From: Streptomyces sp. R44
GTDB taxonomy: Bacteria > Actinomycetota > Actinomycetes > Streptomycetales > Streptomycetaceae
DNA: 64,000 bases
NCBI RefSeq assembly: GCF_041053105.1
Contig: NZ_CP163444.1
Coordinates: 1,798,001-1,862,000, forward strand
Reading direction: 5' to 3'
Position numbers and translations under genes: made by a program
Notes under the pieces: model-generated
Told to the model about the DNA's origin: nothing
The model's database searches: none
What the model saw: the letters and a program-made list of their open reading frames with translations, nothing else
In this document: piece after piece, positions 16,665 to 25,342 of the stretch
Numbering within the stretch: position 1 is the stretch's first letter
How the letters are laid out: every line of letters starts with the position of its first letter

Positions 16665-18302
16665 GTGCGCACCCGACTCGCCCTGCTCTCCGCCCGACTG
16701 CTCGACCCCGGCACGGGGGCGTTCCTTCCGGAGACCGCGCTCGCCGTGTCCGAGGACGGCCGGATCTCCGCCCTGGGCGACGACCGCGAGATCCGGGCGC
16801 TGACCGGTCCGGCGACCACCGTCGTGGACCTCAAGGGGGCCGTGGTCACCCCCGGTCTCGTCGACGGCCACCTGCACCCGGTGTCCGGTGCCGAGCTCAC
16901 CCACGGCCTCGACCTGTCGTACTGCTCCGACGTCGACGACGTCCGGGAGGCGCTGGCCCGCGAGGTGCGGAGCCTGGACCGAGGTCAGTGGCTGTTCGGC
17001 TGGGGGCTCGACCCGAACGTGTTCGGCGACCGGCCCGTCGGCACGGCGCCGTTCGACGCCGTGCTCGACGGGGTGCCGGCCTTCCTGCTGCTGTTCGACG
17101 CGCACTCGGCCCTGGCCAGCCGCCGGGCCCTCGAACTCGCCGGGGTCGACGGCCCCCGCACCTTCGACCAGGCGTCGGCGGAGGTCGTCTGCGACGCCGA
17201 CGGGCGGCCGACGGGGCTGCTCCAGGAGGACGCGGCCTGTGAGCTGGTCGAGCGGGTCGCGCCGCGGCCGACGCGCGAGGAGAGCCGGGAGCGGCTCGCG
17301 ACGGCCCTGCGGTCCATGGCCGCGGCGGGCCTCACGGGCGGTCACGCCATGGACGCCAACGGGGACAGCCTCGCCCTGTACGGGGAACTCGACGCGGCCG
17401 GCGAGCTGCCGCTGCGGCTCCGGGTCGCGCCGTGGTGCCAGCCGGGGACGGACGAACTCGGCGTACGGGAACTGATCGCGCTCCAGGGCACGGGGGGCGA
17501 GCTGTGGCGGGTCGCGGGCGTGAAGCTGTTCATGGACGGGACGATCGACAACGGGACGGCGTGGCTGGAGCGGCCGGACTGCCACGGTGAGTCGACGCAC
17601 GCCTTCTGGCCGGACCCGGAGGCGTACACCCGGATCATCGGGGAGCTGCACCGGGCGGGGGTGGCGACGGCGACGCACGCCATCGGTGACGCGGCGGTAC
17701 GACATGTGCTCGACTCCGTCGAGAAGGCGCGGACCGCCGGGGGCGCCGGGGGCGCCGGGGTGCGGCACCGGGTGGAGCACATCGAGACGGTGCCGGACGA
17801 CACGCTGCGGAGGTTCGCGGAGCTGGGCGTTCTCGCGTCGATGCAGCCCACGCACTGCTGCGACTTCACGCGCGCCGACCACACGGACAACTGGTCGCGG
17901 CGCCTCGGCGAGGAGCGCGCCGCGCGCGCGTGGCGCTGCCGGGACCTGTCGGATTCGGGTGCCACGGTGGTGCTCGGCTCGGACTGGCCGATCGCGCCGT
18001 TCCCGCCGCTCGGTGTGATGGCCGGGGCCCGGCACCGGCGGCCGAGCCGCGACCTCGGGCAGGCGCCGCACGGACCCGAGCAGGCGCTCACGCCGCTGGA
18101 GGCGCTGCGGGGGATGACGACGGCGGCGGCGTACGCGGCGGGCGAGGAGCACGAGGCGGGGCGGCTCGCGGTGGGCCACCGCGGGGATCTGACGGTCCTG
18201 GCGGCGGATCCGCTGACGACCCCGTCGACGGAACTCCCGGACGTCCCGGTCCGGCTGACGACGGTGTCGGGGCGGGTGACGTTCCGCGCACCGGACGCCT
18301 GA
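16665..18302 (+). CDS. Amidohydrolase family 3 (YtcJ-like)
   Basis: A 545-residue metal-dependent hydrolase. The N-terminal composite domain leads to VDGHLHPVSG, the HxH metal motif. Later metal or active-site elements are GVKLFMDGTID, THAIGDAAV, HRVEHIET and LGSDWPIAP. The fold matches YtcJ-like proteins, many of which cleave N-acyl or formyl amides; the substrate is unknown. The GTG start at 16665 has GGAG seven bases upstream. A (GGCGCCGGG) micro-repeat near 17740 gives AGGAGGAG in the protein. The gene ends 18 bases before the palindromic repeat element. Confidence 0.87.
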   Translation: MRTRLALLSARLLDPGTGAFLPETALAVSEDGRISALGDDREIRALTGPATTVVDLKGAVVTPGLVDGHLHPVSGAELTHGLDLSYCSDVDDVREALAREVRSLDRGQWLFGWGLDPNVFGDRPVGTAPFDAVLDGVPAFLLLFDAHSALASRRALELAGVDGPRTFDQASAEVVCDADGRPTGLLQEDAACELVERVAPRPTREESRERLATALRSMAAAGLTGGHAMDANGDSLALYGELDAAGELPLRLRVAPWCQPGTDELGVRELIALQGTGGELWRVAGVKLFMDGTIDNGTAWLERPDCHGESTHAFWPDPEAYTRIIGELHRAGVATATHAIGDAAVRHVLDSVEKARTAGGAGGAGVRHRVEHIETVPDDTLRRFAELGVLASMQPTHCCDFTRADHTDNWSRRLGEERAARAWRCRDLSDSGATVVLGSDWPIAPFPPLGVMAGARHRRPSRDLGQAPHGPEQALTPLEALRGMTTAAAYAAGEEHEAGRLAVGHRGDLTVLAADPLTTPSTELPDVPVRLTTVSGRVTFRAPDA

Positions 18303-18320
18303 CGCCGCCGCCCCCCCCAT

Positions 18321-18521
18321 TGTGGGCAATCGTTCCGCAGGGCGGAACGGGTGGGCACAACGGACGGCGCCCCTTGCCGGGCCTAGGCTTACGCGCCTGA
18401 ACCCGCACCGCGTTGTGCGCCGCGCAAGGTGGTGCGGGCCAGGGCGCGGAACGCGGAGGCGCAGCGAAAGGGCGCCGTCCCGTGTGCCCACCCGTCCCGC
18501 CCTGCGGGACGATTGCCCACA
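18321..18521. repeat. Palindromic repeat element, copy 1 (MITE-like, 201 bp)
   Basis: Terminal inverted repeats of 51 bp at 18321-18371 and 18471-18521 differ at only four positions. Each starts TGTGGGCAATCGT and ends GGACGGCGCC. The ~99-bp interior is itself partly palindromic (CCCGCACC ... GGTGCGGG). A second copy with the same ends lies at 29974-30176. No target-site duplication and no coding capacity were seen. Both copies lie between convergent genes, so a terminator or insulator role is possible as well as a mobile origin. Confidence 0.85.
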
Positions 18522-18542
18522 CGGCAGCGAGGTACCGCCCCC

Positions 18543-19484
18543 TCACCCCCGCGTCAGCGACAGCAGGTCGCGGGCCGGGCCCGTCGGGCGGTGGCCCGTG
18601 GGCCAGACCGCGCGGAGGTCGCGGCGGAGCAGGACGCCCTCCACCGGGATCGCCACCAGGCGGCGCGACGCCAGCTCCTCCGTGATGGCGAGCTCGCTGA
18701 GGACCGCCGGCCCGGCCCCGCTCACCGCCGCCGCCTTCACCGCGGTCGTGGAGGCGAGTTCGAGGAGCGGCTGCGCGAGCCCGCCGTGCGCGGAGAGCGC
18801 CGCGTCCAGGACCTGCCGGGTGCCCGAGCCGCGTTCCCTCAGGACGAGCGGGGTCGCGGCCAGTTCCGCCGGGTCGAGCGGGGCCCGCCGCCGTGCCCAG
18901 GGATGCGAGGGCGCGGCGACGAGCGCGAGGCGGTCGTGCGCGACGACGACCCCGTCGAGGCCGTCCGGCACGGCGAGCCCCTCGACGAAGCCGACGTCGG
19001 CCTCGCCGGCGAGGAGCCGTTCCGCGACGGCCGCAGAGTTCCCGGCCTGGAGCGACACGGCCGTGTCGGGCCGCTCGGCGCGCAGCGCGATCAGCCAGCC
19101 GGGCAGCAGGTACTCGGCGATCGTCATGGACGCGGCGACCCGCAGCCGTGAGTCCCGCCGTCCCCGCAGCGCCTGCGCGCCCGCGTCGAAGGCCTCCGCG
19201 GCCTCCACGATCCGCCGCGCCCAGTCGGTGACGAGGGCGCCGGCGTCGGTGAGCCGGGAGCCGCGCGGCGAGCGGTCGAGCAGGGCGACGCCGAGCTGCC
19301 GTTCCATCGAGCGGATCCGGCTGCTGGCGGCGGGCTGGGTGATGCCGACCTCGCGGGCCGCCGCGCCGAGGCTGCCGTGCCGGGCGACGGCGAGGAGCAG
19401 CTCCAGGGCCCCGAGGTCGGGGACCCGGTGGTGGAGGGGGTTCGGCGTCTCGCCCTGCTCGCTGCCCGCGAAGGAACTGCTCAT
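18543..19484 (-). CDS. LysR-family transcription regulator
   Basis: A 313-residue LTTR. The HTH lies at ~22-80 (FAGS leader, then LLLAVARHGSLGAAAREVG and TQPAASSRIRSMERQLGV). The effector domain follows from ~100 (DSRLRVAASMTIAEYLLPGW). It is of the CysB/CbbR-like small-ligand type. ATG 19484 lies inside a 17-bp palindrome (19482-19498), so autorepression is likely. It is divergent from the TDT-family transporter, the probable target. Its 3' end is 22 bases from the palindromic repeat element. Confidence 0.9.
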   Translation of the reverse strand: MSSSFAGSEQGETPNPLHHRVPDLGALELLLAVARHGSLGAAAREVGITQPAASSRIRSMERQLGVALLDRSPRGSRLTDAGALVTDWARRIVEAAEAFDAGAQALRGRRDSRLRVAASMTIAEYLLPGWLIALRAERPDTAVSLQAGNSAAVAERLLAGEADVGFVEGLAVPDGLDGVVVAHDRLALVAAPSHPWARRRAPLDPAELAATPLVLRERGSGTRQVLDAALSAHGGLAQPLLELASTTAVKAAAVSGAGPAVLSELAITEELASRRLVAIPVEGVLLRRDLRAVWPTGHRPTGPARDLLSLTRG

Positions 19485-19498
19485 AAAGGCAGCTTATG
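19482..19498. promoter_or_regulatory. Candidate LysR box overlapping the regulator's own start codon
   Basis: CATAA-AGGCAGC-TTATG is a perfect 5-bp-arm palindrome with the T-n11-A pattern of LTTR boxes. The left arm contains the ATG of the LysR gene. A partial CTCATAG follows toward the TDT gene. Confidence 0.6.
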
Positions 19499-19554
19499 GC
19501 CTCATAGCCGCAACGTCCCTGGTGGGGCCGGTTCCGGCGCGAAACGATCAGGAC

Positions 19555-20715
19555 ATGGCAAGCCTCGCACCTCCCCTTCCCGCCCTCCGCGCCACCACCC
19601 CCGGCGCCCCCGCGGCCCGTTCCGTCCGTCACCTCGGACCCAACTGGTACGCCTCCGTCATGGGCACGGCCATCGTCGCCAACGCGGGCGCCGCCCTCCC
19701 CCTGGACGTCCCCGGGCTCCGTACCGCCTGCGCGGCCGTCTGGGTCCTGTCGCTCGCGATGCTGCTCGCCCTGGTCGCCGCCCGGGCCGCGCACTGGGCC
19801 CGCCACCGGGACCAGGCCCGGGCCCACCTCATGGACCCGGCGATGGCGCCGTTCTACGGCTGTCTGTCGATGGCGCTGCTCGCGGTCGGCGGCGGGGCGA
19901 TGATCGTGGGCCGGGACTGGATCGGGCTCCCGGCGGCCGTCGCCGTCGACACGGTCCTGTTCACCGCCGGCACGGTGATCGGCCTGGTGGCCGCGGTGGC
20001 CGTCCCGTACCTGATGGTCGTGCACCACCGGATCGAGAGCGCGTCACCGGTGTGGCTGCTGCCCGTCGTCGCCCCCATGGTCTCCGCCGCGCTCGGCCCC
20101 CTCCTCGTGCCCCACCTGCCCGCCGGGCAGGCTCAGCAGACGCTCCTCATCGGCTGTCACGCGCTGTTCGGCGTCAGCCTGCTCGCGACCCTGGTCATGC
20201 TGCCGCTGGTCTTCGGGCGGCTCGTCACCGGCGGCCCGCTGCCCCTCGCGCTGACCCCCACCCTGTTCCTGGTCCTCGGCCCGCTGGGCCAGTCGACGAC
20301 CGCCGCGAACAAGTTCGCCGACACGGCCACGGGCGTGCTGCCCGCCCCGTACGCCCACGGCTTCGCCGCCTTCGCCGTCCTCTACGGCGTGCCCGTGATG
20401 GGCTTCGCGCTGCTGTGGCTGGCGCTCGCCGGGGCGATGGTGCTGCGGGCGCGGCGGCGGGGCATGGGCTTCGCGATGACCTTCTGGGCCTTCACCTTCC
20501 CGGTCGGTACCTGTGTGACCGGCGCCGAGGGGCTGGCGCAGCACACCGGTCTGGACGCGTTCCGGTGGCTCGCGATCGGCCTGTACGTGTTCCTCGTGGC
20601 GGCCTGGCTGGTGGCCGGTTTCCACACCCTGCGCGGACTGTTCAGCGGTGCGCTGCTCGCAGGGCCCGGGCCAGTGCCCGCGGGGCCTCGGCCAGTGACG
20701 GCCCGTACCAGGTGA
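19555..20715 (+). CDS. TDT-family (TehA/Mae1-like) transporter
   Basis: A 386-residue membrane protein with ten predicted helices. It starts with the family signature RHLGPNWYASVMGTAIVANA and has the conserved Phe-gate region FWAFTFPVGTCVTG. TDT proteins are tellurite-resistance/C4-dicarboxylate or sulfite channels and exporters; the substrate here is unknown. ATG 19555 was chosen because upstream sequence belongs to the LysR promoter and the repeat. The last 74 bases overlap the convergent metal-receptor-like gene, so the two 3' ends are antisense. Confidence 0.87.
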   Translation: MASLAPPLPALRATTPGAPAARSVRHLGPNWYASVMGTAIVANAGAALPLDVPGLRTACAAVWVLSLAMLLALVAARAAHWARHRDQARAHLMDPAMAPFYGCLSMALLAVGGGAMIVGRDWIGLPAAVAVDTVLFTAGTVIGLVAAVAVPYLMVVHHRIESASPVWLLPVVAPMVSAALGPLLVPHLPAGQAQQTLLIGCHALFGVSLLATLVMLPLVFGRLVTGGPLPLALTPTLFLVLGPLGQSTTAANKFADTATGVLPAPYAHGFAAFAVLYGVPVMGFALLWLALAGAMVLRARRRGMGFAMTFWAFTFPVGTCVTGAEGLAQHTGLDAFRWLAIGLYVFLVAAWLVAGFHTLRGLFSGALLAGPGPVPAGPRPVTARTR

Positions 20716-21367
20716 GCATGCGCCCGTCGACGAGGGCGGCGGCGGTCCCGGGGAACGCCTCGGGGCCGTCGTCCCGTGTGAAGCGGTACGGCTCGTCGGG
20801 CAGGACGACGAGCTCGGGCGCGGCCGCCCGGAGTTCGTCCAGAGGAATCCGCGGATAGCGGTCGGGATGGTCCGCGTAGACGTTCCGGACGCCGAGGCGG
20901 GCGAGCAGATCGCCGGCGAAGGTGTCGGAGCCGAGGACCATCCAGGGCCGCCGCCAGATCGGTACGACCGCGGTGCGGGGCTCCACGGGGGTCACGGCCT
21001 CCCAGGCGGCCTCGGCCTCCACGAGCCAACGGGGCCGCCGGGGCGCGTCGCAGGCGGCGAGGACCCGCTCCAGTTCCCGCAGCCCCTGGTCGAGGGTGCG
21101 GATCGTGGTGACGAGGACGTCGAGCCCGGCGGCGCGCAGGGCGTCGAGGTCGGGGGCGCGGTTCTCCTCCTCGTTCGCGAGGACGAGATCGGGCCGGAGC
21201 GCGGCGATCGCGGCGACGTCGGGGTTCTTGGTGCCGCCGATACGGACGACGTCGAGCCCCGCGGGGTGGCTGCACCAGTCGGTGGCGCCGACGAGAACGG
21301 CGGGCGCGGTGACGGCGACGGCCTCGGTGAGCGAGGGCACGAGGGAGACGACCCTCGGCATCACCAC
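20642..21367 (-). CDS. Helical-backbone metal receptor / cobalamin-binding-like protein
   Basis: A ~241-residue protein of the BtuF/FecB-like periplasmic-binding fold (RVVSLVPSLTEAV, GGTKNPDVAAIAALRPDLVL, helical linker, SDTFAGDLLARLGVRN). It lacks a signal peptide or lipobox, so it is probably cytoplasmic, which is unusual for the fold but common in this Streptomyces group. The start is GTG 21367, ten bases after GAGGAG; ATG 21361 is the alternative. It begins 4 bases after the stop of the XRE-cupin gene, so the two form an operon. No ABC permease or ATPase is adjacent. The ligand is unknown. Confidence 0.8.
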   Translation of the reverse strand: MVMPRVVSLVPSLTEAVAVTAPAVLVGATDWCSHPAGLDVVRIGGTKNPDVAAIAALRPDLVLANEEENRAPDLDALRAAGLDVLVTTIRTLDQGLRELERVLAACDAPRRPRWLVEAEAAWEAVTPVEPRTAVVPIWRRPWMVLGSDTFAGDLLARLGVRNVYADHPDRYPRIPLDELRAAAPELVVLPDEPYRFTRDDGPEAFPGTAAALVDGRMLTWYGPSLAEAPRALARALRAAHR

Positions 21368-21371
21368 GTAC

Positions 21372-21923
21372 TCACTGCTCCTCGGCCTCGACGTGGTCGC
21401 CGACCGCGACGACGAGGAGCCGGGTGCCGGGCTCGGTGGCGCGCCAGCGGTGCCGTACGCCGCCGGAGAGGTAGAGCGTGTCGCCGCGGCCGAGCCGGTG
21501 GGCACGGCCCTCGGCCTCGACCTCGGCGGCGCCGTCGGCCACGTAGATCAGCTCGTCGTTGCGGTGCTGGAACTCGCGTCCCGCGTCCTGCTCGCCGGTG
21601 AACTCCAGGGCGTGCAGCTGGTGGCGGCCGCGGACCAGCGACCGTACGCCCGCGGGCATGCCCGGGGTGCGGTCCCCGGCCCGTACGACGTCGACGGTGC
21701 GGGAGGCCTCGGCGGCGGCGAGGAGTTCCCCGGCCGTGGTCTCCAGGGCCTCGGCGACGAGTTCGAGGGAGCGGCGGCTGGGGCGGGCGCGCTCGTTCTC
21801 GACCTGGCTGAGGAAGGGCACGGAGAGGCCGCTGCGGGAGGCGACGACGGCCAGGGTCAGCTGGAGCGCTCTGCGGCGCCTCTTGACGGCCGCGCCCACG
21901 CGGGGTGCTTCCTTCTCGTCCAT
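21372..21923 (-). CDS. XRE-family regulator with cupin domain
   Basis: A 183-residue protein. The HTH at ~8-65 (GAAVKRRRRALQLTLAVVAS, SGLSVPFLSQVENERARPS) is followed by a C-terminal cupin at ~95-180 (HRNDELIYVADGAAEVEAEG, GDTLYLSGGVRHRWRAT). HTH-cupin proteins sense small ligands and often control transport or metabolism genes. It is translationally close to the metal-receptor-like gene, which it may regulate. ATG 21923 follows GGGAGGGAGCC. Confidence 0.88.
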   Translation of the reverse strand: MDEKEAPRVGAAVKRRRRALQLTLAVVASRSGLSVPFLSQVENERARPSRRSLELVAEALETTAGELLAAAEASRTVDVVRAGDRTPGMPAGVRSLVRGRHQLHALEFTGEQDAGREFQHRNDELIYVADGAAEVEAEGRAHRLGRGDTLYLSGGVRHRWRATEPGTRLLVVAVGDHVEAEEQ

Positions 21924-22000
21924 GTCGGCTCCCTCCCTCTGCTCGTACCGGTCGGTTACCTGAACCTTACGCAGCTTTGGGGCGGGGTTTCGCGTCGTGA

Positions 22001-22046
22001 CGAAAAGGGGTGGTCGCCGAACACGTTCGGCGACCACCCCTTTTCG
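22001..22046. terminator. Strong terminator with 22-bp perfect stem
   Basis: Perfect 22-bp arms (CGAAAAGGGG... / ...CCCCTTTTCG) separated by two bases, so four U residues follow the GC core on either strand. It ends the betaine transporter operon. Confidence 0.85.
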
Positions 22047-22064
22047 GCCAGTGAGCGGAGGACC

Positions 22065-23879
22065 CTACTGCGGGGCGAGCTTCTCCGCGAGGCCGGGGTT
22101 CCGGTCCAGCCAGGTGCGGACGGCCTCCTGCTCCTTGCCCTTGCCGGTCTCCTGGATGACGGCTTCGAGGTCCGTGAGCTGCTTCTCGGTCAGCGAGAAG
22201 TTCTTCAGCCAGGCGCCGACCTCGGGGTTCTCGGCGGCGAAGCCCTTGCGGGCGAGGGTGTGGACGCCGTCGCCCTTGCCCCAGGATCCCTTGGGGTCGT
22301 CGAGCTTCTTCAGGTCGTGGGCGGAGTAGGCCCAGTGCGGGGACCAGAGGGTGACGACGACGGGTTCCTTGCGCTCGTACGCGCGCTTCAGCTCGGCGAG
22401 CATGCCGGGCGTGGAGCCGTCGACGACCTGGTACTCGCCCTCCAGGCCGTAGTCCTTGAGGACCTTGTCCTTGAGGATGCCCATCATTCCGGCGCTGGGC
22501 TCGATGCCGACGATCCGGCCCTTGAACTGTCCGGCCTTGCCCTTGAGGTCGGCGAGGGAGTCGACGCCCTTCACGTACGAGGGGACGGAGAGCTCCAGGG
22601 AGGTGGGGCCGTACCAGGAGCCGAGGTCCTCCAGCTTGTTCTTGTACTTGTCCCAGTACTGCTGGTGCGTGACGGGGAGCCAGGCGTCGGTCTGGAAGTC
22701 GAGCTGCCCGCCGGCCAGGCCGGTGTAGAGGGCGCCGGCCTCCAGCTGCTTGGTCTCGACCTCGTAGCCGCGGCGCTCCAGGAGTTCCTTCCACAGGTAC
22801 GTGGAGGCGATGCCCTCGTCCCAGGGGATGTAGCCGATGCTGACCTTCTTGCCGTGGCCGCCGTTCGGGCCGGAGGCGGTGGTGGAGGTCGCGCCGCCGT
22901 TGCCGCCGAGGAAGCCCATGCCGCCGGCCGCGAGGGCGAGGACGACGACGCCGACGAGGGCGGTGACGGGCTGCGGGCGGTGGGCCCAGAGCTTCGCCCC
23001 GGCCCGCTTGGCGGCGAGCGCGGCGCGGGCCTTGGCGGCCGCGCGGCGGCCCAGCGGGGAGACCTGGCGGCCGAGGGCGCCGGTCATCCGGTCCAGGTAC
23101 ATGGCGAGGACGACGATGGAGACGCCGGCCTCGAAGCCGAGGCCGATGTCGACGTTGCCGATGGCGCGGTAGACGGCGCCGCCGAGCCCGCCGCCGCCGA
23201 CCATGCCGGCGATGACGACCATGGAGAGGCCGAGCATGATGACCTGGTTGACACCGGCCATGATCGTCGGCAGGGCGAGCGGCAGCTGCACGCGCAGCAG
23301 CGTGTTGCGCGGAGTGGTGCCGAACGCCTCGGCGGCCTCGACGAGTTCGCCGTCGACCTGGCGGATGCCGAGCTCGGTCATGCGCACGCCCGGGGGCAGC
23401 GCGAAGACGATGGTGGCGATGATGCCGGGGACGACGCCGACGCCGAAGAAGATGATGCCGGGGATGAGGTAGACCATCGCCGGCATGGTCTGCATGAAGT
23501 CGAGGACGGGCCGCAGGACGGCGCTGACGGTCTTCGAGCGGGCCGCCCAGATGCCGAGCGGTACGGCGATCACCAGGGTGACGAGCGTCGCGACGAGGAC
23601 CAGCGAGAGCGTCGCCATGGCCTCGTCCCACAGCTGGACCGAGTCGACGAGCGCGAAGCCCGCGAAGGCGAGGACACCGGCGGCGAGGCCGCGCAGCCAC
23701 CAGGCGACGACGGCGAGGATGCCGGCGAAGAGCAGCGGCTGGGGTGCGGACAGGACGGCGTCGATGCCGTCGTACAGACCGGTGACGCCGGTGCTGACGG
23801 CGTCGAAGAGCCAGGAGAACTGGGCCTGGAGCCAGTCGACGGAGCTGTCGACCCACTGGCCGAGGGGAAGCCTAGGCAC
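22065..23879 (-). CDS. Glycine betaine ABC transporter, fused permease and substrate-binding protein
   Basis: A 604-residue fusion. Residues ~45-285 are the permease (ProW/OpuAB type), with membrane helices and the EAA loop EAAEAFGTTPRNTLLRVQLP. A further helix near 315-330 leads to an extracytoplasmic OpuAC-type binding domain (~345-604: KKVSIGYIPWDEGIASTYLW, DAWLPVTHQQYWDKY, VTLWSPHWAYSAHDL) with tryptophans suited to quaternary-amine binding. Such fusions are known in osmoprotectant systems. The GTG start overlaps the ATPase stop by 8 bases. Uptake of betaine-like solutes for osmoprotection is the expected role. Confidence 0.92.
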   Translation of the reverse strand: MPRLPLGQWVDSSVDWLQAQFSWLFDAVSTGVTGLYDGIDAVLSAPQPLLFAGILAVVAWWLRGLAAGVLAFAGFALVDSVQLWDEAMATLSLVLVATLVTLVIAVPLGIWAARSKTVSAVLRPVLDFMQTMPAMVYLIPGIIFFGVGVVPGIIATIVFALPPGVRMTELGIRQVDGELVEAAEAFGTTPRNTLLRVQLPLALPTIMAGVNQVIMLGLSMVVIAGMVGGGGLGGAVYRAIGNVDIGLGFEAGVSIVVLAMYLDRMTGALGRQVSPLGRRAAAKARAALAAKRAGAKLWAHRPQPVTALVGVVVLALAAGGMGFLGGNGGATSTTASGPNGGHGKKVSIGYIPWDEGIASTYLWKELLERRGYEVETKQLEAGALYTGLAGGQLDFQTDAWLPVTHQQYWDKYKNKLEDLGSWYGPTSLELSVPSYVKGVDSLADLKGKAGQFKGRIVGIEPSAGMMGILKDKVLKDYGLEGEYQVVDGSTPGMLAELKRAYERKEPVVVTLWSPHWAYSAHDLKKLDDPKGSWGKGDGVHTLARKGFAAENPEVGAWLKNFSLTEKQLTDLEAVIQETGKGKEQEAVRTWLDRNPGLAEKLAPQ

Positions 23880-24945
23880 GGGCGGTCACCTCCTGGGTCT
23901 TGGTGATCGGGGCATTCGTCGCGGCGACACCGCCCATGACGGCGAGGAGACGTTCGTTCGGTACGACTCCGAGGACGGAGCCGTCGGTGTCCTCGACGGT
24001 CACGGGGTGCGGGGCCAGGGCGGCCACGGCGCACAGGTCGGCGACGAGCGTGTCGGGTCCGACGGCCCGGCAGGCGCAGCCCTCGGGGCAGTCGGCCGGT
24101 GCGGCGTCCGTCATGACGGCGGCGGCGGTGAGCACCCGGGAGCGGTCGACGTCCTGGATGAAGGAGGCGACGTAGTCGTCGGCGGGGCGGACGAGGATGT
24201 CCTCGGCGGTGCCGAGCTGGACGATCCTGCCGTCGCGCATGACGGCGATCCGGTCGCCGAGGCGCATGGCCTCGTTGAGGTCGTGGGTGATGAAGACGAT
24301 GGTCTTCTTCAGCCGCTGCTGGAGCACGAGGAGCTGGTCCTGCATGTCGCGGCGGATCAGCGGGTCGAGCGCGCTGAAGGACTCGTCCATCAGGAGCAGG
24401 TCGGCGTCGGTGGCGAGGGCGCGGGCGAGGCCGACGCGCTGCTGCATGCCACCGGAGAGCTCGTCGGGCCAGGACTTCTCCCAGCCGGCGAGGCCGCACA
24501 GTTCGAGGGCCTCGGCGGCGCGGGTCTCGCGCTCGGTACGGGGCACACCCTGGACCTCCAGGCCGTACGCGGCGTTCTCCAGGACGTTTCGGTGCGGGAA
24601 GAGCGCGAAGTGCTGGAAGACCATGCTGATCTTCGTGGAGCGGACCTCGCGCAGCTCGCGGGGGGAGAGCGCGGTGAGGTCGTGGCCGTCGTAGAGGACC
24701 CGGCCGGCGGTGGGTTCGAGCAGGCCGTTGAGCATGCGGAGGAGGGTGGACTTCCCGGAGCCGGACAGGCCCATCACGACGAAGATCTGGCCGGGTTCGA
24801 CGATGAAGCCGGCGTCGACGACCGCGGCGGTCGTCCCCTCGGCGCGCAGCTCGTCGCGGTCGGCGCCGTCGGCGAGCCTGCGGACGGCTTCGTCGGGTCG
24901 TCTGCCGAACACCTTGTACAGATGGTCGGCCTGGAGCCTGGACAC
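23872..24945 (-). CDS. Glycine betaine/proline ABC transporter ATP-binding protein
   Basis: A ~357-residue ProV-type ATPase. Walker A is GLSGSGKST, the signature LSGGMQQR, Walker B LLLMDESFSALDP and the H-loop FITHDLNEA. The N-terminal leader (DHLYKVFGRRPDEAVRRL) is typical of ProV. The C-terminal regulatory part is CBS-like but contains an unusual cysteine cluster, CPEGCACR, not expected in ProV. The start is uncertain: GTG 24945 (chosen) or GTG 24951. First gene of the two-gene operon. The upstream ~395 bases hold the promoter and the 46-bp repeats. Confidence 0.9.
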   Translation of the reverse strand: MSRLQADHLYKVFGRRPDEAVRRLADGADRDELRAEGTTAAVVDAGFIVEPGQIFVVMGLSGSGKSTLLRMLNGLLEPTAGRVLYDGHDLTALSPRELREVRSTKISMVFQHFALFPHRNVLENAAYGLEVQGVPRTERETRAAEALELCGLAGWEKSWPDELSGGMQQRVGLARALATDADLLLMDESFSALDPLIRRDMQDQLLVLQQRLKKTIVFITHDLNEAMRLGDRIAVMRDGRIVQLGTAEDILVRPADDYVASFIQDVDRSRVLTAAAVMTDAAPADCPEGCACRAVGPDTLVADLCAVAALAPHPVTVEDTDGSVLGVVPNERLLAVMGGVAATNAPITKTQEVTARA

Positions 24946-25155
24946 ATACACCTCACGGGTAGAAATGAAGAACGGCCCCACCACCCCCGCGTGGCCGGCC
25001 GTGGAGCGGGCGGGATCGGCCCGCGGGCCCGTCGCGTACGGGGATCCTTTTCGTTGAATCCCGTACCGGGTTCCGCTCCGGGCTCGCGCCTGCCCGGCTT
25101 CACAGGGTGCAAACGCAAAGGTGACGGGGGTCACGCGAGGGGTCCCGAGGAGCCC

Positions 25156-25293
25156 GGCGCGGACACCGGAAGAGACCGGTGCGGGCTCCTGGAGCGGCCC
25201 GGCGCGGACTCCGGAAGGGACCCGGCGCGGACTCCTGGAGCGGCCCGCCGCCGATACCGGAAGGGTCGGCGCGGACTCCTGGAGCGGCGGCCC
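25156..25293. repeat. Three tandem ~46-bp repeats
   Basis: Units at 25156-25200, 25201-25246 and 25247-25293 share GGCGCGGAC-n-CCGGAAG and GACTCCTGGAGCGGC blocks. They fill most of the spacer between the divergent betaine ATPase gene and the exonuclease gene. The period is not a multiple of three, arguing against coding. Apart from the repeats, I see nothing definite in 24946-25342. Confidence 0.8.
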
Positions 25294-25342
25294 GGCGCGC
25301 GGAACGGAGGGTCCTGTCGGTGGGGTGCGGCATGATCGGGGT

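Noticed and set aside
18088..20028. Open frames crossing the palindromic repeat (for example peptides with AIVPQGGTGGH)
   Set aside because: They come from translation of the repeat's inverted arms and appear in several frames and both copies; they are not genes.
25156..25293. CRISPR or att-site array
   Set aside because: The 46-bp units are back-to-back without unique spacers, and no integrase or cas gene is present.
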